Part shown: in pieces, positions 6,108 to 15,101 of the stretch
Layout: each line of letters starts with the position of its first letter
Position numbering within the stretch: the first letter of the stretch is position 1
Virus record (IMG/VR): IMGVR_UViG_3300009033_000001
Location: 1 to 41,432 of that record
Direction: 5' to 3' (one strand)
DNA: 41,432 nucleotides
DNA from: a virus
The notes under the pieces: generated by a model
The model's database searches: none
Told to the model about the DNA's origin: nothing
Seen by the model: only the letters and a program-made list of their open reading frames with translations
Made by a program: the position numbers and the translations under genes

Positions 6108-8273
6108 ATGAGTTTAACTTTAGAAGATATAAAAAAGATGCACGACGCCGCTTTCACTTCAGGAAGCGACAATCGTGAACGTGCCGCTACGGAGATGAGC
6201 TTTTATTACGTTACGCAATGGGATGATACTCAGTTGCAAAACTCTCAAATATCTTTTAAAGGCGAGTTCGACCTGCTTCGTAAAGCAGGTCGTGACATTC
6301 TATCAGACTTGACTATGAACAGAGTTCAAATTGATTTTGAACCTGAAGGAGATACACCGGAGCAGTCTATTGAAGCATTGGACGGTATTTATCGAAAACG
6401 CGACTTAGATAATCTATCTGTTGAAGCTTACGAAGTTGGCCAGGTTGAAACAGTTATTTGTGGTGCTGGTGCTTGGGAGTTATACACGGAATATCAGGAC
6501 TACCGAGGATTAAACACTAACCAAATTATACGCAGAAGACCTCTTCACGAGGCAAATAACACTGTGTATTGGGACCCAGGAGCGCGTAGACTGGATAAGT
6601 CTGACGCTAAGTATTGCTCTATTTTGGAGCCTTACTCTGAAGACGGTTACAGAGACCTTGTTCATGAATTAACAGGTCAGGATAAAGAAGAAATTAATCT
6701 TGAGTCTTTTTCCACGCCTGAGGACAGTTATCAGTTTATTTGGAGATCCCCGGGTGATAAGTTGGTTTACGTTGTAAACTTTTACCATTCCGAACAAATC
6801 AATGATAAAATTTTGGGTTTTGAGGATGACTTTGGTCGTAGCATTGAGGTCTACCAGTCGCAAATAAAAGAGGTTGAAGATGAATTAATTGACGCCGGCT
6901 TTCGTTTAACAGTAAGTAAGTCTATTAAAAATATTAAAGTTACAAAGTATATTGCTTCTGGTACAGAGATACTCAGCGAACAACGAATTGCTGGTAGATA
7001 TATACCTGTTGTACCTATGTACGGCGAACGTGCTTTTATAAACGGTTCAGAGTACTATGAAGGTATGGTAAGAATTGCTAAAGATCCGCAGCAGTTAAGA
7101 AATTTTCAAATGTCGTATCTTGCGGATATAGTTGCGCAAGGTCCTAGAGAAAAACCTATATTCTTTCCTGAACAAATAAAAGGTTTTGAATATATGTACG
7201 AGCTTAATGGTGTTGACAACCGTTACGCTTATCTGCTGCAAAACTTTAAGTCTCCTGGTGGAGAACCCTTGCCTGTCGGACCTGTTGGCGTACTGCCTGA
7301 CACAAAGATTCCTGAGGCACTGTCAGTGTCTATCGAGTTGACAGAACGTGCTGTTGAAGCCGTGGCAAACCCAGGTTTACCACAAGATATATCAGATCCT
7401 GATGTGTCGGGTAAAGCTGTTCTGGCGTTACAAGCTAAATTAGATAAGCAATCGATGGTATATCAGTCACACTTTAAACATGCTAAACGAAGAGATGCTG
7501 AAATCTTTGCGAGTATGAGTTCAGAAGTATACGATTCTTATCGCTCGGAGTCTATTCTTTTGCCCGATGGTAGAAAAAAGAAAATTCAGTTAATGGATAG
7601 TGTTATTGATAGACAAACTGGTCAATTAGTAATCATTAACAATTTATCACAAGCATTGTTTAACGTAACCATTAAAACTGGAAAAGACTATCAGAGTCAA
7701 AAGGAACAAATACTCGATAGAATCCAGTTGTTGATACCTACACTTGACCCTAATGACCCAATAAAGAAAGCGTTACAGTTAAAGCTGTTGATGTTGACAG
7801 AAGGCTCCGAGATGGAGGATATTAGACAGTACGCTAATATACAATTGGTTCTTGCTGGTGTTAAAAAACCAGAGACTCCCGAAGAAGAACAAGTTTTACA
7901 ACAGGCACAAAATACTCCAAAAGAACCGAGTCCTGAAATGGTGTTAGCTAAAGCAGAAGAGTTAAAAGGTAAAGCGGATATACTTCAAGAAAAACGTGAA
8001 GGTGTTCAAATGCAGTTAAACCATGAAAAGGATAAACAAAAAATAGAGGTGGATATGTATAACGCTATTACTAAGCGTTTAGACATGGAAGCAAGAGCAA
8101 GGAAGGACAGCACTGAAGTAACAAATCAAGATATTAATAAGGCAACTGTTCAATTAAAAGATCAAACTAAAATTGTTGAGCAAGCTACATCAAAAGAAGT
8201 TACTCAAGAGATTAACGCGGCTGAGGATATGTCGTCTAAATCAACTGAGGAATTATACGCAATGTTAACTTAA
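6108..8273 (+). CDS. Portal protein, P22 gp1-like
   Basis: Forms the dodecameric ring through which DNA enters and leaves the head. At 721 aa it is close to P22 portal (725). The N-terminal region (DNRERAATEMSFYYVTQWDD) is typical of P22-type portals. The C-terminal quarter is charged, Gln-rich and helical, as expected for the barrel and core-facing part. It is followed by scaffold and coat genes in P22 order. The ribosome-binding site is modest (AGG, 9 bases before the ATG). Confidence 0.93.
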   Translation: MSLTLEDIKKMHDAAFTSGSDNRERAATEMSFYYVTQWDDTQLQNSQISFKGEFDLLRKAGRDILSDLTMNRVQIDFEPEGDTPEQSIEALDGIYRKRDLDNLSVEAYEVGQVETVICGAGAWELYTEYQDYRGLNTNQIIRRRPLHEANNTVYWDPGARRLDKSDAKYCSILEPYSEDGYRDLVHELTGQDKEEINLESFSTPEDSYQFIWRSPGDKLVYVVNFYHSEQINDKILGFEDDFGRSIEVYQSQIKEVEDELIDAGFRLTVSKSIKNIKVTKYIASGTEILSEQRIAGRYIPVVPMYGERAFINGSEYYEGMVRIAKDPQQLRNFQMSYLADIVAQGPREKPIFFPEQIKGFEYMYELNGVDNRYAYLLQNFKSPGGEPLPVGPVGVLPDTKIPEALSVSIELTERAVEAVANPGLPQDISDPDVSGKAVLALQAKLDKQSMVYQSHFKHAKRRDAEIFASMSSEVYDSYRSESILLPDGRKKKIQLMDSVIDRQTGQLVIINNLSQALFNVTIKTGKDYQSQKEQILDRIQLLIPTLDPNDPIKKALQLKLLMLTEGSEMEDIRQYANIQLVLAGVKKPETPEEEQVLQQAQNTPKEPSPEMVLAKAEELKGKADILQEKREGVQMQLNHEKDKQKIEVDMYNAITKRLDMEARARKDSTEVTNQDINKATVQLKDQTKIVEQATSKEVTQEINAAEDMSSKSTEELYAMLT

Positions 8274-8377
8274 ACTGTACTTGTGCAATCACAAGGTTTA
8301 CCTTTTGGCGTAGGGTTTACGTCAAACGTTACTGATACGTTTTATCAGGTTTACCTAACTACAAGGGGAAATGTAGA
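8274..8377. other. Portal-scaffold spacer
   Basis: A 104-base gap holding the GGGG ribosome-binding site of the scaffold gene. I see no clear promoter or terminator in it. Confidence 0.4.
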
Positions 8378-9328
8378 ATGACAAAAACTTTGGAAGAAAC
8401 TAAAAAAACTGAGGAAGAAAGTACGGAATCTGTTGAAGAAGAACACGAGGATATTCTTGACGGAATAGATCTTGAGGATATCGATATCGGTACTAACGAT
8501 GACAATGAAGACGATTCTGATGACGCTGACGACGAAGATCCTTTTAGTTTAAAAGAAAAACAGGACGCTGTTCCTTTGGCCAAACATATTGACCTACGTA
8601 ACACATTGAAAGGTAAGTTGAATAAGGCTGAAGAAGAAAATAAGCGTCTGCGGGAACAACTTGCAGCTAAACCGGAGCCAAAGGAACTTAAAAGACCAAA
8701 GCGTTCTGCATTCGAGTCAGATGAAGCATACGAATCGGCACTTGATAAGTACGAAAATGACCTTATTGATGATCGTTTTCAACGTTTATCATTAAAAGAT
8801 CGTCAAAGTCGTCAGGTTCAAGAACAACAGCGGAAAGTCACTGAAAATGTTGATGCGCACTACAGTAGGGCGGCTAATTTAGTCGATAAGTCGGGCATTA
8901 AACCTGAACTGTATAAAAACGCTGACACGACTGTTCGTCAGGCATTGGATGAAGTTTACCCAGGACAAGGTGACGAGTATACTGACCGTTTGATATCCTT
9001 CATGGGAGAAGGGTCTGAGAAAGTTATGTACCATTTAGGGGTAACACCCGACGCGGTTGCAAAGCTTAAGACGCTTCTTGTGCAGGATTCGTCAGGATTG
9101 TCCGCCGCAGTTTTTTTAGGACAAGCCAAAGAAAAATTAGTAAACCCAAAGAAAACACGATCAAACGCACCAGCACCAGCACCAACAGCTAAAGGAAACA
9201 TCGGTGCGTCAGGCGTTGCCAAGGCTAAAAAAGCTTACGACGCAGCGCATAAAAAAGGTAATGGTCAACTTGCCTTTGACATTAAGTATAAGGCTAAAAA
9301 AGCTGGTGTTGATACGTCAAAATGGTAA
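8378..9328 (+). CDS. Capsid scaffolding protein
   Basis: Internal scaffold that guides coat assembly and then leaves the procapsid. The 316-aa product is very acidic over the first 65 residues and then has a coiled-coil stretch. The end is basic, with a Lys-rich helical C-terminus after a Pro/Ala linker. That matches P22 scaffold (303 aa), whose basic C-terminal hairpin binds coat. It sits between portal and coat. The call rests on composition, size and position. Confidence 0.85.
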   Translation: MTKTLEETKKTEEESTESVEEEHEDILDGIDLEDIDIGTNDDNEDDSDDADDEDPFSLKEKQDAVPLAKHIDLRNTLKGKLNKAEEENKRLREQLAAKPEPKELKRPKRSAFESDEAYESALDKYENDLIDDRFQRLSLKDRQSRQVQEQQRKVTENVDAHYSRAANLVDKSGIKPELYKNADTTVRQALDEVYPGQGDEYTDRLISFMGEGSEKVMYHLGVTPDAVAKLKTLLVQDSSGLSAAVFLGQAKEKLVNPKKTRSNAPAPAPTAKGNIGASGVAKAKKAYDAAHKKGNGQLAFDIKYKAKKAGVDTSKW

Positions 9329-9340
9329 AGGAGTTTAAAA

Positions 9341-10636
9341 ATGGCTGAATCGTTAACTACAGGTAAAGTCGTCGAGGCGATGTTTGAAAAAGCTGTAGAA
9401 ACTTATGAACAACAGGACAGTATGCTTCCGCTGGTGGAATTCAAAGAACCCGATGGCGGTGCAATGCAGAACGCCGGAAATGTTATTTGGACCCCCGTAC
9501 AACAGCATGCACCCATCATTGAAGGTTGGGATCTTACGGATGAAGAAACAGGTATCATTGAAGAAACTTACCCGAGTATCCTTGGAACACCGAAAAATGA
9601 CCTGATCGAACAACGCGCCGATAACATGCGTACACTGAGATTTTGGGAACGTCGTGGGGAGCAATCTGCACGTAAACAGGTTTCCGAACAAAATAAATCC
9701 ATTGCTGCTGCAATCGCAACGCAGGGATCGCTGTTTTACCGGTCTTCTGTAACGTCTGGTTACGACTTTATTGCTGAAGCACAAGCAATGATGAATGAAC
9801 GGCAATTGTACCAATCTGAGCGGTTCTTTCTGCTTAATGACCGTGATAACTTGAAGTTCTCCAAAGACCTTGCTTCGAGGGAAACGATCAAAGGTCGTCC
9901 AGAGTATACTTGGAAAACAGGAATGGTCGGAATGGACGTTGCGGGATTTGCAGGTGTATACGCAGGGTCTTATCTGCCCAACCTTACTGGTGGCGCAAGC
10001 CCTGACACCACCGTTACAGGAGACCACACGTTTTCTCCTGAAGCTGGCTCAGTAAACACGTCAACTGGTGTTGTTACAAATGTAGACTACCGTTTGGCTT
10101 CTATTGTTGTTGCAGCCTCGGCAGACTATAACGTCGGGGATAAAGTAGTATTTACGAATACCGCTACTACTGTAACTGCACTTGCTCTCGCTGATAAAAT
10201 TGACACTGGTCAGGATATGACCTTCACTGTTGTCGGTAAACCTGACGCAACGCATATTCAGATTTATCCGAAACCAATTGCGTTGGACGACACCGGAAAT
10301 CTGGATACGCTTGAGCTTGCCTACGCAAATATTGATACGCAGATTCTGGACGCCGCAACGGTTGAACGCCAGAATACGGACGCCTCTGCAAAGACAAACA
10401 TATTTTGGGACAAATCCGCTGTTGAAGTTCTTGGTGGAACCATACCGGTCAACCTTTTCAAACAGTTCGCCGGTTTTAAGGCGCTGTCCAGGAAAATGCC
10501 CAACGGTCAAACTATGTACATGGTTTACGACGGTGATATTATCACGATGACTTTCAGGTATCGTATTTTTACATGGTACGGTATTACAATTCCGGTTCCG
10601 GCAAACTGCGGCGTAGCAGTTGCGTACTCCGCGTAG
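9341..10636 (+). CDS. Major capsid protein, P22 gp5-like
   Basis: Coat protein of the icosahedral head (431 aa; P22 coat is 430). The N-terminus (LTTGKVVEAMFEKAVETYEQQ) and the segment EQRADNMRTLRFWERRGEQS fit the P22 coat family. A long beta-rich middle section around residues 220-340 corresponds to the inserted domain of P22 coat. The ribosome-binding site is strong (AAGGAG), and a perfect 36-base palindrome terminator follows the gene, as expected for a very highly expressed product. Confidence 0.93.
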   Translation: MAESLTTGKVVEAMFEKAVETYEQQDSMLPLVEFKEPDGGAMQNAGNVIWTPVQQHAPIIEGWDLTDEETGIIEETYPSILGTPKNDLIEQRADNMRTLRFWERRGEQSARKQVSEQNKSIAAAIATQGSLFYRSSVTSGYDFIAEAQAMMNERQLYQSERFFLLNDRDNLKFSKDLASRETIKGRPEYTWKTGMVGMDVAGFAGVYAGSYLPNLTGGASPDTTVTGDHTFSPEAGSVNTSTGVVTNVDYRLASIVVAASADYNVGDKVVFTNTATTVTALALADKIDTGQDMTFTVVGKPDATHIQIYPKPIALDDTGNLDTLELAYANIDTQILDAATVERQNTDASAKTNIFWDKSAVEVLGGTIPVNLFKQFAGFKALSRKMPNGQTMYMVYDGDIITMTFRYRIFTWYGITIPVPANCGVAVAYSA

Positions 10637-10647
10637 ACCGTTAATCG

Positions 10648-10683
10648 AAAATTAGTACCTCTTAATTAAGAGGTACTAATTTT
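10648..10683 (+). terminator. Perfect 36-base palindrome after the coat gene
   Basis: The arm AAAATTAGTACCTCTTAA (10648-10665) is followed at once by its exact complement, ending in TTTT. It should act as a partial Rho-independent terminator, since the downstream head genes must still be reached by read-through. Confidence 0.85.
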
Positions 10684-10700
10684 AATAAAGGAGAGTTAAA

Positions 10701-10931
10701 ATGTCTGTTGTGCTTTATACAAAAGGTGATTCTTGCGAAATAGACGGAGTTAAATGCAACAAAGAAATCGTAGCCCCTGAGTCAGTCGCTACGTATTTGG
10801 CGCGGGGTTACGTAACAAACCCAAAAGAGTTAAAAAAGAAAGAATCCAAATCTGCTGCGGCTAAAGACGACACTAAAGAAGCCAATCCTGCGGTGGCTAA
10901 AGACAACACTAAAGCATCAACAAAATTTTAA
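10701..10931 (+). CDS. Small head-region protein (76 aa)
   Basis: Function unknown. The N-terminal part (residues 1-45) looks folded and ends in GYVTNPKELKKKE. The rest is a low-complexity Lys/Ala/Asp tail with two similar units, AAKDDTKEA and VAKDNTKAS. The ribosome-binding site is AAGGAGAG. It lies between coat and the gp4-like gene. Small proteins in this place often assist head completion, but nothing in the sequence proves it. Confidence 0.65.
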   Translation: MSVVLYTKGDSCEIDGVKCNKEIVAPESVATYLARGYVTNPKELKKKESKSAAAKDDTKEANPAVAKDNTKASTKF

Positions 10932-10943
10932 GGATTTTGTAAA

Positions 10944-11687
10944 ATGAGTATCACTAAAGGAGAAATTGTAACTGCGGCGTTGAAACTTTTGCGAATCTCA
11001 GGTTTGACTCGGCTACCTCAAGGTTTTGACTTAGACGCAGGAAAGTCTGTGTTAGAGTCAACAATGGGCGAGCTTTACGAAACAAACACTGACGTTAATT
11101 TCTCCTTTAGTGACAGTCCTTCTACAAATCAAGATTCTGGAATAGCGCGGTCAGATTTATTTGCTGTCTCTTGCGTACTTGCTGAAAGAATAGCGTTGAT
11201 CTACGGAAAGAAGGTTTTAGATGATCCAACTTTCATGGTTAACGTTGCGCGTGCGCATTCCTACTTGGCGAGTAAAAGTGCTATAACACGACAAGTCCAA
11301 ATGCCCAGGTCTATGCCTGTTGGGTCAGGTAATCGACCGTATGCGTACAATCGAAATTATTTTGATCCTGCTACACAAGTGCCGTTATCCGCAAAGTCAA
11401 ATGTACTTCGTAAGTATGAAGTTGAGGAATTTATAGAAGACTTTGACAGTAAGTTAGCTAACACAGAAGATATTTCTTCTTTCACAATAGAGGCGTCAAC
11501 GGGTTTGACTGTTGTCTCGTCGGCGAAGTCTTCCTCTAATAAATCTGTTGAGTACACAGTGAGAGCCGATGGCTTTAGCTACGACAACAACGAAGCTTTA
11601 GTTATTAAGATTGTTGTTACGACGACTGAGTCAAACAAGATTGTTAAACCTGTATACTTTCAAATTTTACCCGAGGTTACTGTCTGA
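10944..11687 (+). CDS. Head completion / tail accessory protein, P22 gp4-like
   Basis: Predicted first factor to bind the portal after packaging, sealing the head and forming the platform for gp10. Residues 1-135 (KGEIVTAALKLLRISGLTR through RAHSYLASKSAITRQVQMPR) match the gp4 pattern. P22 gp4 is 166 aa, while this protein has 247. The extra C-terminal 85 residues or so form a separate beta-rich, Ig-like-looking domain (SSFTIEASTGLTVVSSAKSS onward). The stop overlaps the next start (TGATG). Confidence 0.85.
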   Translation: MSITKGEIVTAALKLLRISGLTRLPQGFDLDAGKSVLESTMGELYETNTDVNFSFSDSPSTNQDSGIARSDLFAVSCVLAERIALIYGKKVLDDPTFMVNVARAHSYLASKSAITRQVQMPRSMPVGSGNRPYAYNRNYFDPATQVPLSAKSNVLRKYEVEEFIEDFDSKLANTEDISSFTIEASTGLTVVSSAKSSSNKSVEYTVRADGFSYDNNEALVIKIVVTTTESNKIVKPVYFQILPEVTV

Positions 11688-13105
11688 TGAAACTTACTTT
11701 AATAAAAGGCGATAAGTTAGGCTCAGACACAGATTACAGGGACGCGTTACCCGAAAACATGTACGCGGTCAAAAAGGAAATATTGGGTGCCGCTGGCTAC
11801 TTACTAAACTACGACGGCTTAACACAGATCGCAACTGGATTTGGTATAGATCGCGGGGGCTTTTACAATGAAAATTTCGAGGAACAATACCGAGTTTCTG
11901 GTACAAAGTTTATATCAATAGACGACGAGTTTAACGTTACTGAGATTGGCGACGTAGCGGGGTCTGATCAAGCTATACTTGAGGATTTATACAGTCCAAA
12001 TACGCAAGGTATTATAGCAAATAACCGTTTTTATTTGTACAACGGAGTAAGCACATTCACAGAAGTAACTGACCCTGATCTTGGGGACCCTATTGATGGT
12101 GTATGGATTAATGGTGTGTACTTTTTAACAGATGGTACCTATGTATATCATACTGACGTTGGGGACGAAACATCGATAGACCCGTTAAAATACTCTACTG
12201 CTGATTTTATGCCAGATCCCGTAAAAGGCGTCGCTAAAACACAGGATAACAAAGTAATTGTTTTTGGTAGATTTTCGTTAGAGTTTTTTGTGTATGACGC
12301 GACATCGGATTTTTCTTTTACTAGAATAGAGACCCGCGCACAAAAGATAGGCATTGTGTCAACACACGGTAAGTGCGAGACCCGTGAAAATTTCTACATT
12401 CTTGGTGGGCGTAGACGTGAAGCAATAGGCGTACACGCGATAGGATTAGGAACAACAACGAAAGTTTCAAACCGAGAAATCGACAAAATAATCGCGGAGT
12501 ACCCTGAAGATCGTTTATTTGACGCAAAGTTGGAAAGTCGTGTGCAAAATGACACTGTTTTTGTTCTTTTACATCTACCTGACTACGTTCTTTGTTTTAA
12601 CGAGACAATCGCAAGTACGCTTGGAAAAGATTTTGCTTGGTCTTTATTAAAATCAAAAGAAGAGACCTCACCCTACGATGATATGGTTTACCGTGCGGTA
12701 AACGGTGTTTATGACCCAAGGAGCAACGCATGGGTTTACGGGGATAAAAACGGTACACGAATTGGAAAATTAGACAGTTCTGTTTCTACGCAATACGGTG
12801 AGTTAGTTGAGTGGGTACTTTATACGCCGTTAGTATTGATGGAGTCCTTATCTATTGACGAAATTGAGCTTAAAACTATTCCTGGACACACGACTGAAGC
12901 GGTTACAACCCTTGCCGTGTCTTTGACTTACGACGGTGTTATTTTTGGTTCCGAAATTTGGCTAGACTACGGTGAAAAGTACAACTACAACAAACGACTT
13001 ATAGCCGGTCCGTTTGGTTACTGCAATGAAAAGGTCGGTTTTAAGTTTAGAGGGCTTTCTTTAGGACGTGTTGCTTTTGGACTTTTAAATTTAAAGGTGA
13101 GTTAA
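11687..13105 (+). CDS. Packaged-DNA stabilization / tail hub protein, P22 gp10-like
   Basis: At 472 aa it has the length I recall for P22 gp10, which forms the tail hub below gp4. It directly follows the gp4-like gene, as in P22. It is a beta-rich protein with propeller-like repeats (for example GVWINGVYFLTDGTYVYHTD). The pair gp4-gp10 overlaps by TGATG, which suggests coupled translation in matched amounts. Confidence 0.88.
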   Translation: MKLTLIKGDKLGSDTDYRDALPENMYAVKKEILGAAGYLLNYDGLTQIATGFGIDRGGFYNENFEEQYRVSGTKFISIDDEFNVTEIGDVAGSDQAILEDLYSPNTQGIIANNRFYLYNGVSTFTEVTDPDLGDPIDGVWINGVYFLTDGTYVYHTDVGDETSIDPLKYSTADFMPDPVKGVAKTQDNKVIVFGRFSLEFFVYDATSDFSFTRIETRAQKIGIVSTHGKCETRENFYILGGRRREAIGVHAIGLGTTTKVSNREIDKIIAEYPEDRLFDAKLESRVQNDTVFVLLHLPDYVLCFNETIASTLGKDFAWSLLKSKEETSPYDDMVYRAVNGVYDPRSNAWVYGDKNGTRIGKLDSSVSTQYGELVEWVLYTPLVLMESLSIDEIELKTIPGHTTEAVTTLAVSLTYDGVIFGSEIWLDYGEKYNYNKRLIAGPFGYCNEKVGFKFRGLSLGRVAFGLLNLKVS

Positions 13106-13281
13106 TGACAACACTTTTAGAGCAGTTGAAGCGTTTGGATTTTAGTCCGCAAGAAGTCAAAAAACTTTCCGATTGGCCTCCGTCTCTCGTGGAGGATTAT
13201 CTAAACATTGCTGATAATCTTAAAACTATAGCGGAATTTGTTGACGCTCTTGAAGAGCGCATAACGGCGCTGGAACCATGA
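13105..13281 (+). CDS. Small helical protein in the tail-needle position (58 aa)
   Basis: Not identified. It starts at ATG 13105, inside the TAA of the gp10-like gene, with AGGTGA as ribosome-binding site. It ends in an ATGA overlap with the next gene. The segment DFSPQEVKKLSDWPPSLVED is followed by a helix that looks able to form a coiled coil (LKTIAEFVDALEERITALE). In P22 the next gene is the 233-aa tail needle gp26. This product is far too short to be that needle. Confidence 0.65.
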   Translation: MTTLLEQLKRLDFSPQEVKKLSDWPPSLVEDYLNIADNLKTIAEFVDALEERITALEP

Positions 13282-13619
13282 GACATAACTTTTTATATTG
13301 GACAGGGGATACTTTTGGGCTTCCCACTGACAGTAACCATTTAAATTTTTTATGGTTGGAGAAGGGAACAAGAGTATTATTTTCTGTTGCGCGACAGGGT
13401 AACGGGGCGTCTTGTCACTTTTCTTCCGATAGAAATGGTTTAGTAAAAATAGACCGTGCTATAGAAGAGTTCATAGCGTTTGTTTTTGACGTATTTGACT
13501 GGTGCGAAATGATACTTGCCAAAGTAAAACTTAAATCTGTTATGCGTATAGTGGAACAACATTGTTTTAAAAAAGTTCACGAAAGTTCTTTTGGCGCAGT
13601 TTACGTAAGGAGAAAATAA
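13278..13619 (+). CDS. Unknown protein in the gp14 position (113 aa)
   Basis: No confident assignment. It has a compact alpha/beta composition with several Cys and aromatic residues. The end (residues from WCEMILAKVKLKSVMRIVEQ) has a faint resemblance to the C-terminal part of GNAT-like phage proteins such as T7 internal virion protein gp13. By gene order it sits where P22 encodes gp14, an assembly factor for ejection proteins. Confidence 0.6.
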   Translation: MRHNFLYWTGDTFGLPTDSNHLNFLWLEKGTRVLFSVARQGNGASCHFSSDRNGLVKIDRAIEEFIAFVFDVFDWCEMILAKVKLKSVMRIVEQHCFKKVHESSFGAVYVRRK

Positions 13620-13621
13620 AT

Positions 13622-14452
13622 ATGGGTTTTATCGGGGACTTATTCGGTTCGAATGACGCTGGTGAAGCTGCTGCGGATGCATCGATACAGGCTTCTAAGC
13701 TTCAAGCAGACTACATGCAAAATGCGTTGGATTACTTAAAAGAACGTGAAGCACTTCCAACAAAGTACAGAGAAGGAGCACTACAGCAACTTGCGGGTCT
13801 TAGTGGTGTTGACGGAGGTTATGGAAATCAACAAGAAATGATTGATCGTGCATTAAAGTCGCCGCTGTATGGTGCAATTATGGGTGGTCAAAAGGCGGGC
13901 GAAGAGGCCATTTTACGCAATGCTGCTGCCACGGGAGGCTTACGTTCAGGTGATATACAAAGCAATCTTTATGACTATAACACGCAGTTGAAAAATCAAG
14001 CTCTGCTCGAAGCTTATAACCAACAAGTTGAAGGCTTGACCGGTCTTGCTGGACTTCCAAGCAATGCCAACCAAATTGCTGCACAAACTTCGTCTATAGG
14101 CCAGACTTTAGGTCAAGGGCAGATTGCAGCAGCACAAGCACGGCAGACCGCTAATCAGCAAGGAACGAATAATCTGTTCGGTTTGGCTAATACCGCTCTC
14201 CTTGGCTACATGGCTTTTGGCGGCGGCGAGGCTTTTTGTGACAGGCGGTTGAAAACGGATATTCGGCGTGTTGGTACAATGAAAGGGTTTCCTTGGTATA
14301 CTTGGCGCTGGAACACTGTCGCTAATAAAATGGGAATGGAAGGAACTTGTCAGGGTATAATGGCAGATGAAGTATACGCCGTTTGTCCAGAGGCTGTTTT
14401 CATTGAAGACATGTTCATGATGGTAAATTATAAAAGGATAGGTATTTTGTAA
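13622..14452 (+). CDS. Ejection (DNA-transfer) protein with C-terminal S74-like domain
   Basis: Likely gp7-type ejection protein by place and character (276 aa). It has an N-terminal GFIGDLFGS motif, a long Ala/Gln-rich helical body and a hydrophobic stretch (LFGLANTALLGYMAFGGG, about residues 185-202). The last 70 residues or so fit a short peptidase S74-type intramolecular chaperone: CDRRLKTDI (206-214), GIMADEV, PEAV and VNYKRIGIL. The usual nucleophile Ser before DRRLK is Cys206 here. Such C-terminal domains are seen on phage virion proteins besides fibers. The ribosome-binding site is strong. Confidence 0.78.
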   Translation: MGFIGDLFGSNDAGEAAADASIQASKLQADYMQNALDYLKEREALPTKYREGALQQLAGLSGVDGGYGNQQEMIDRALKSPLYGAIMGGQKAGEEAILRNAAATGGLRSGDIQSNLYDYNTQLKNQALLEAYNQQVEGLTGLAGLPSNANQIAAQTSSIGQTLGQGQIAAAQARQTANQQGTNNLFGLANTALLGYMAFGGGEAFCDRRLKTDIRRVGTMKGFPWYTWRWNTVANKMGMEGTCQGIMADEVYAVCPEAVFIEDMFMMVNYKRIGIL

Positions 14453-14736
14453 TGTATAAAGTTTATCCGAGTCAAATGCCATTAAGCGGTTTGGACTACT
14501 CAGGTTTATCGCAACCTAATCAAAGTAACCAGCAACAAAGTAATTTTGGCGGTTTGCAGTCATCTTTGTTAAGTATGGTTGGTAATAAGGATTCATCTGT
14601 ACCAGTAGACGGACCTGGTAATGCTGCTAATTTTAGCCCTTGGGATTTATTAGCTGCTATTATTTATAATGGTAGCGCGGTTAAAAACAGCCCAACATAC
14701 AATGAAAGAACGCCAAAATTACAAGGTTTATTTTAA
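14452..14736 (+). CDS. Unknown Gln/Asn/Ser-rich protein (94 aa)
   Basis: Not recognised. It is of low complexity, rich in Ser, Asn, Gln and Gly, with no charged clusters. The start shares the last base of the previous stop (TAATG). It lies inside the ejection-protein cluster, so a minor internal virion component is plausible. Confidence 0.6.
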   Translation: MYKVYPSQMPLSGLDYSGLSQPNQSNQQQSNFGGLQSSLLSMVGNKDSSVPVDGPGNAANFSPWDLLAAIIYNGSAVKNSPTYNERTPKLQGLF

Positions 14737-14753
14737 CTAAAGGACACCTTTGC

Positions 14754-15101
14754 ATGCTTCCGAGCAAAACAACTGAATTGATTAGTTTATTTGGGTTCGT
14801 TATTTCTTTTTTGGTGTACATAATTACAATTGTTAAGTTCTATACTTCTCTTAATGACAGTGTTAAATTGTTGAAAGGTGTTGTGTTTAAAAACAACGGA
14901 GAGCTTAACGTTATGACATCTGAAAAATGCAACGAACGACAAAAAAATATTATACTTGAACAAAACAAAACCACTGTGCTATTGGAAACTTTAGCGAAAG
15001 AACTTAAGGAAGTGTCAGACAACGTTTTGATCTTGATTGTACACTCGGACATAGATGTTAGTAAAATTAAAGGAATAAAGGAGCGTATAAATGAACGGTA
15101 A
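14754..15101 (+). CDS. Single-pass membrane protein with coiled coil (115 aa)
   Basis: One strong transmembrane segment lies at about residues 8-28 (LISLFGFVISFLVYIITIV). A mainly charged helical region follows (about 70-110). This layout is like i-spanin or accessory lysis proteins and also like small ejection-cluster membrane proteins. I cannot decide between them. No partner lipoprotein (o-spanin) was found embedded or downstream. It overlaps the next gene by 11 bases. Confidence 0.65.
   Translation: MLPSKTTELISLFGFVISFLVYIITIVKFYTSLNDSVKLLKGVVFKNNGELNVMTSEKCNERQKNIILEQNKTTVLLETLAKELKEVSDNVLILIVHSDIDVSKIKGIKERINER

Noticed and set aside
9353-10027. 224-aa leftward frame inside the coat gene
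   Set aside because: Antisense of a confidently identified coat gene. Its length is explained by the coat gene's codon use.
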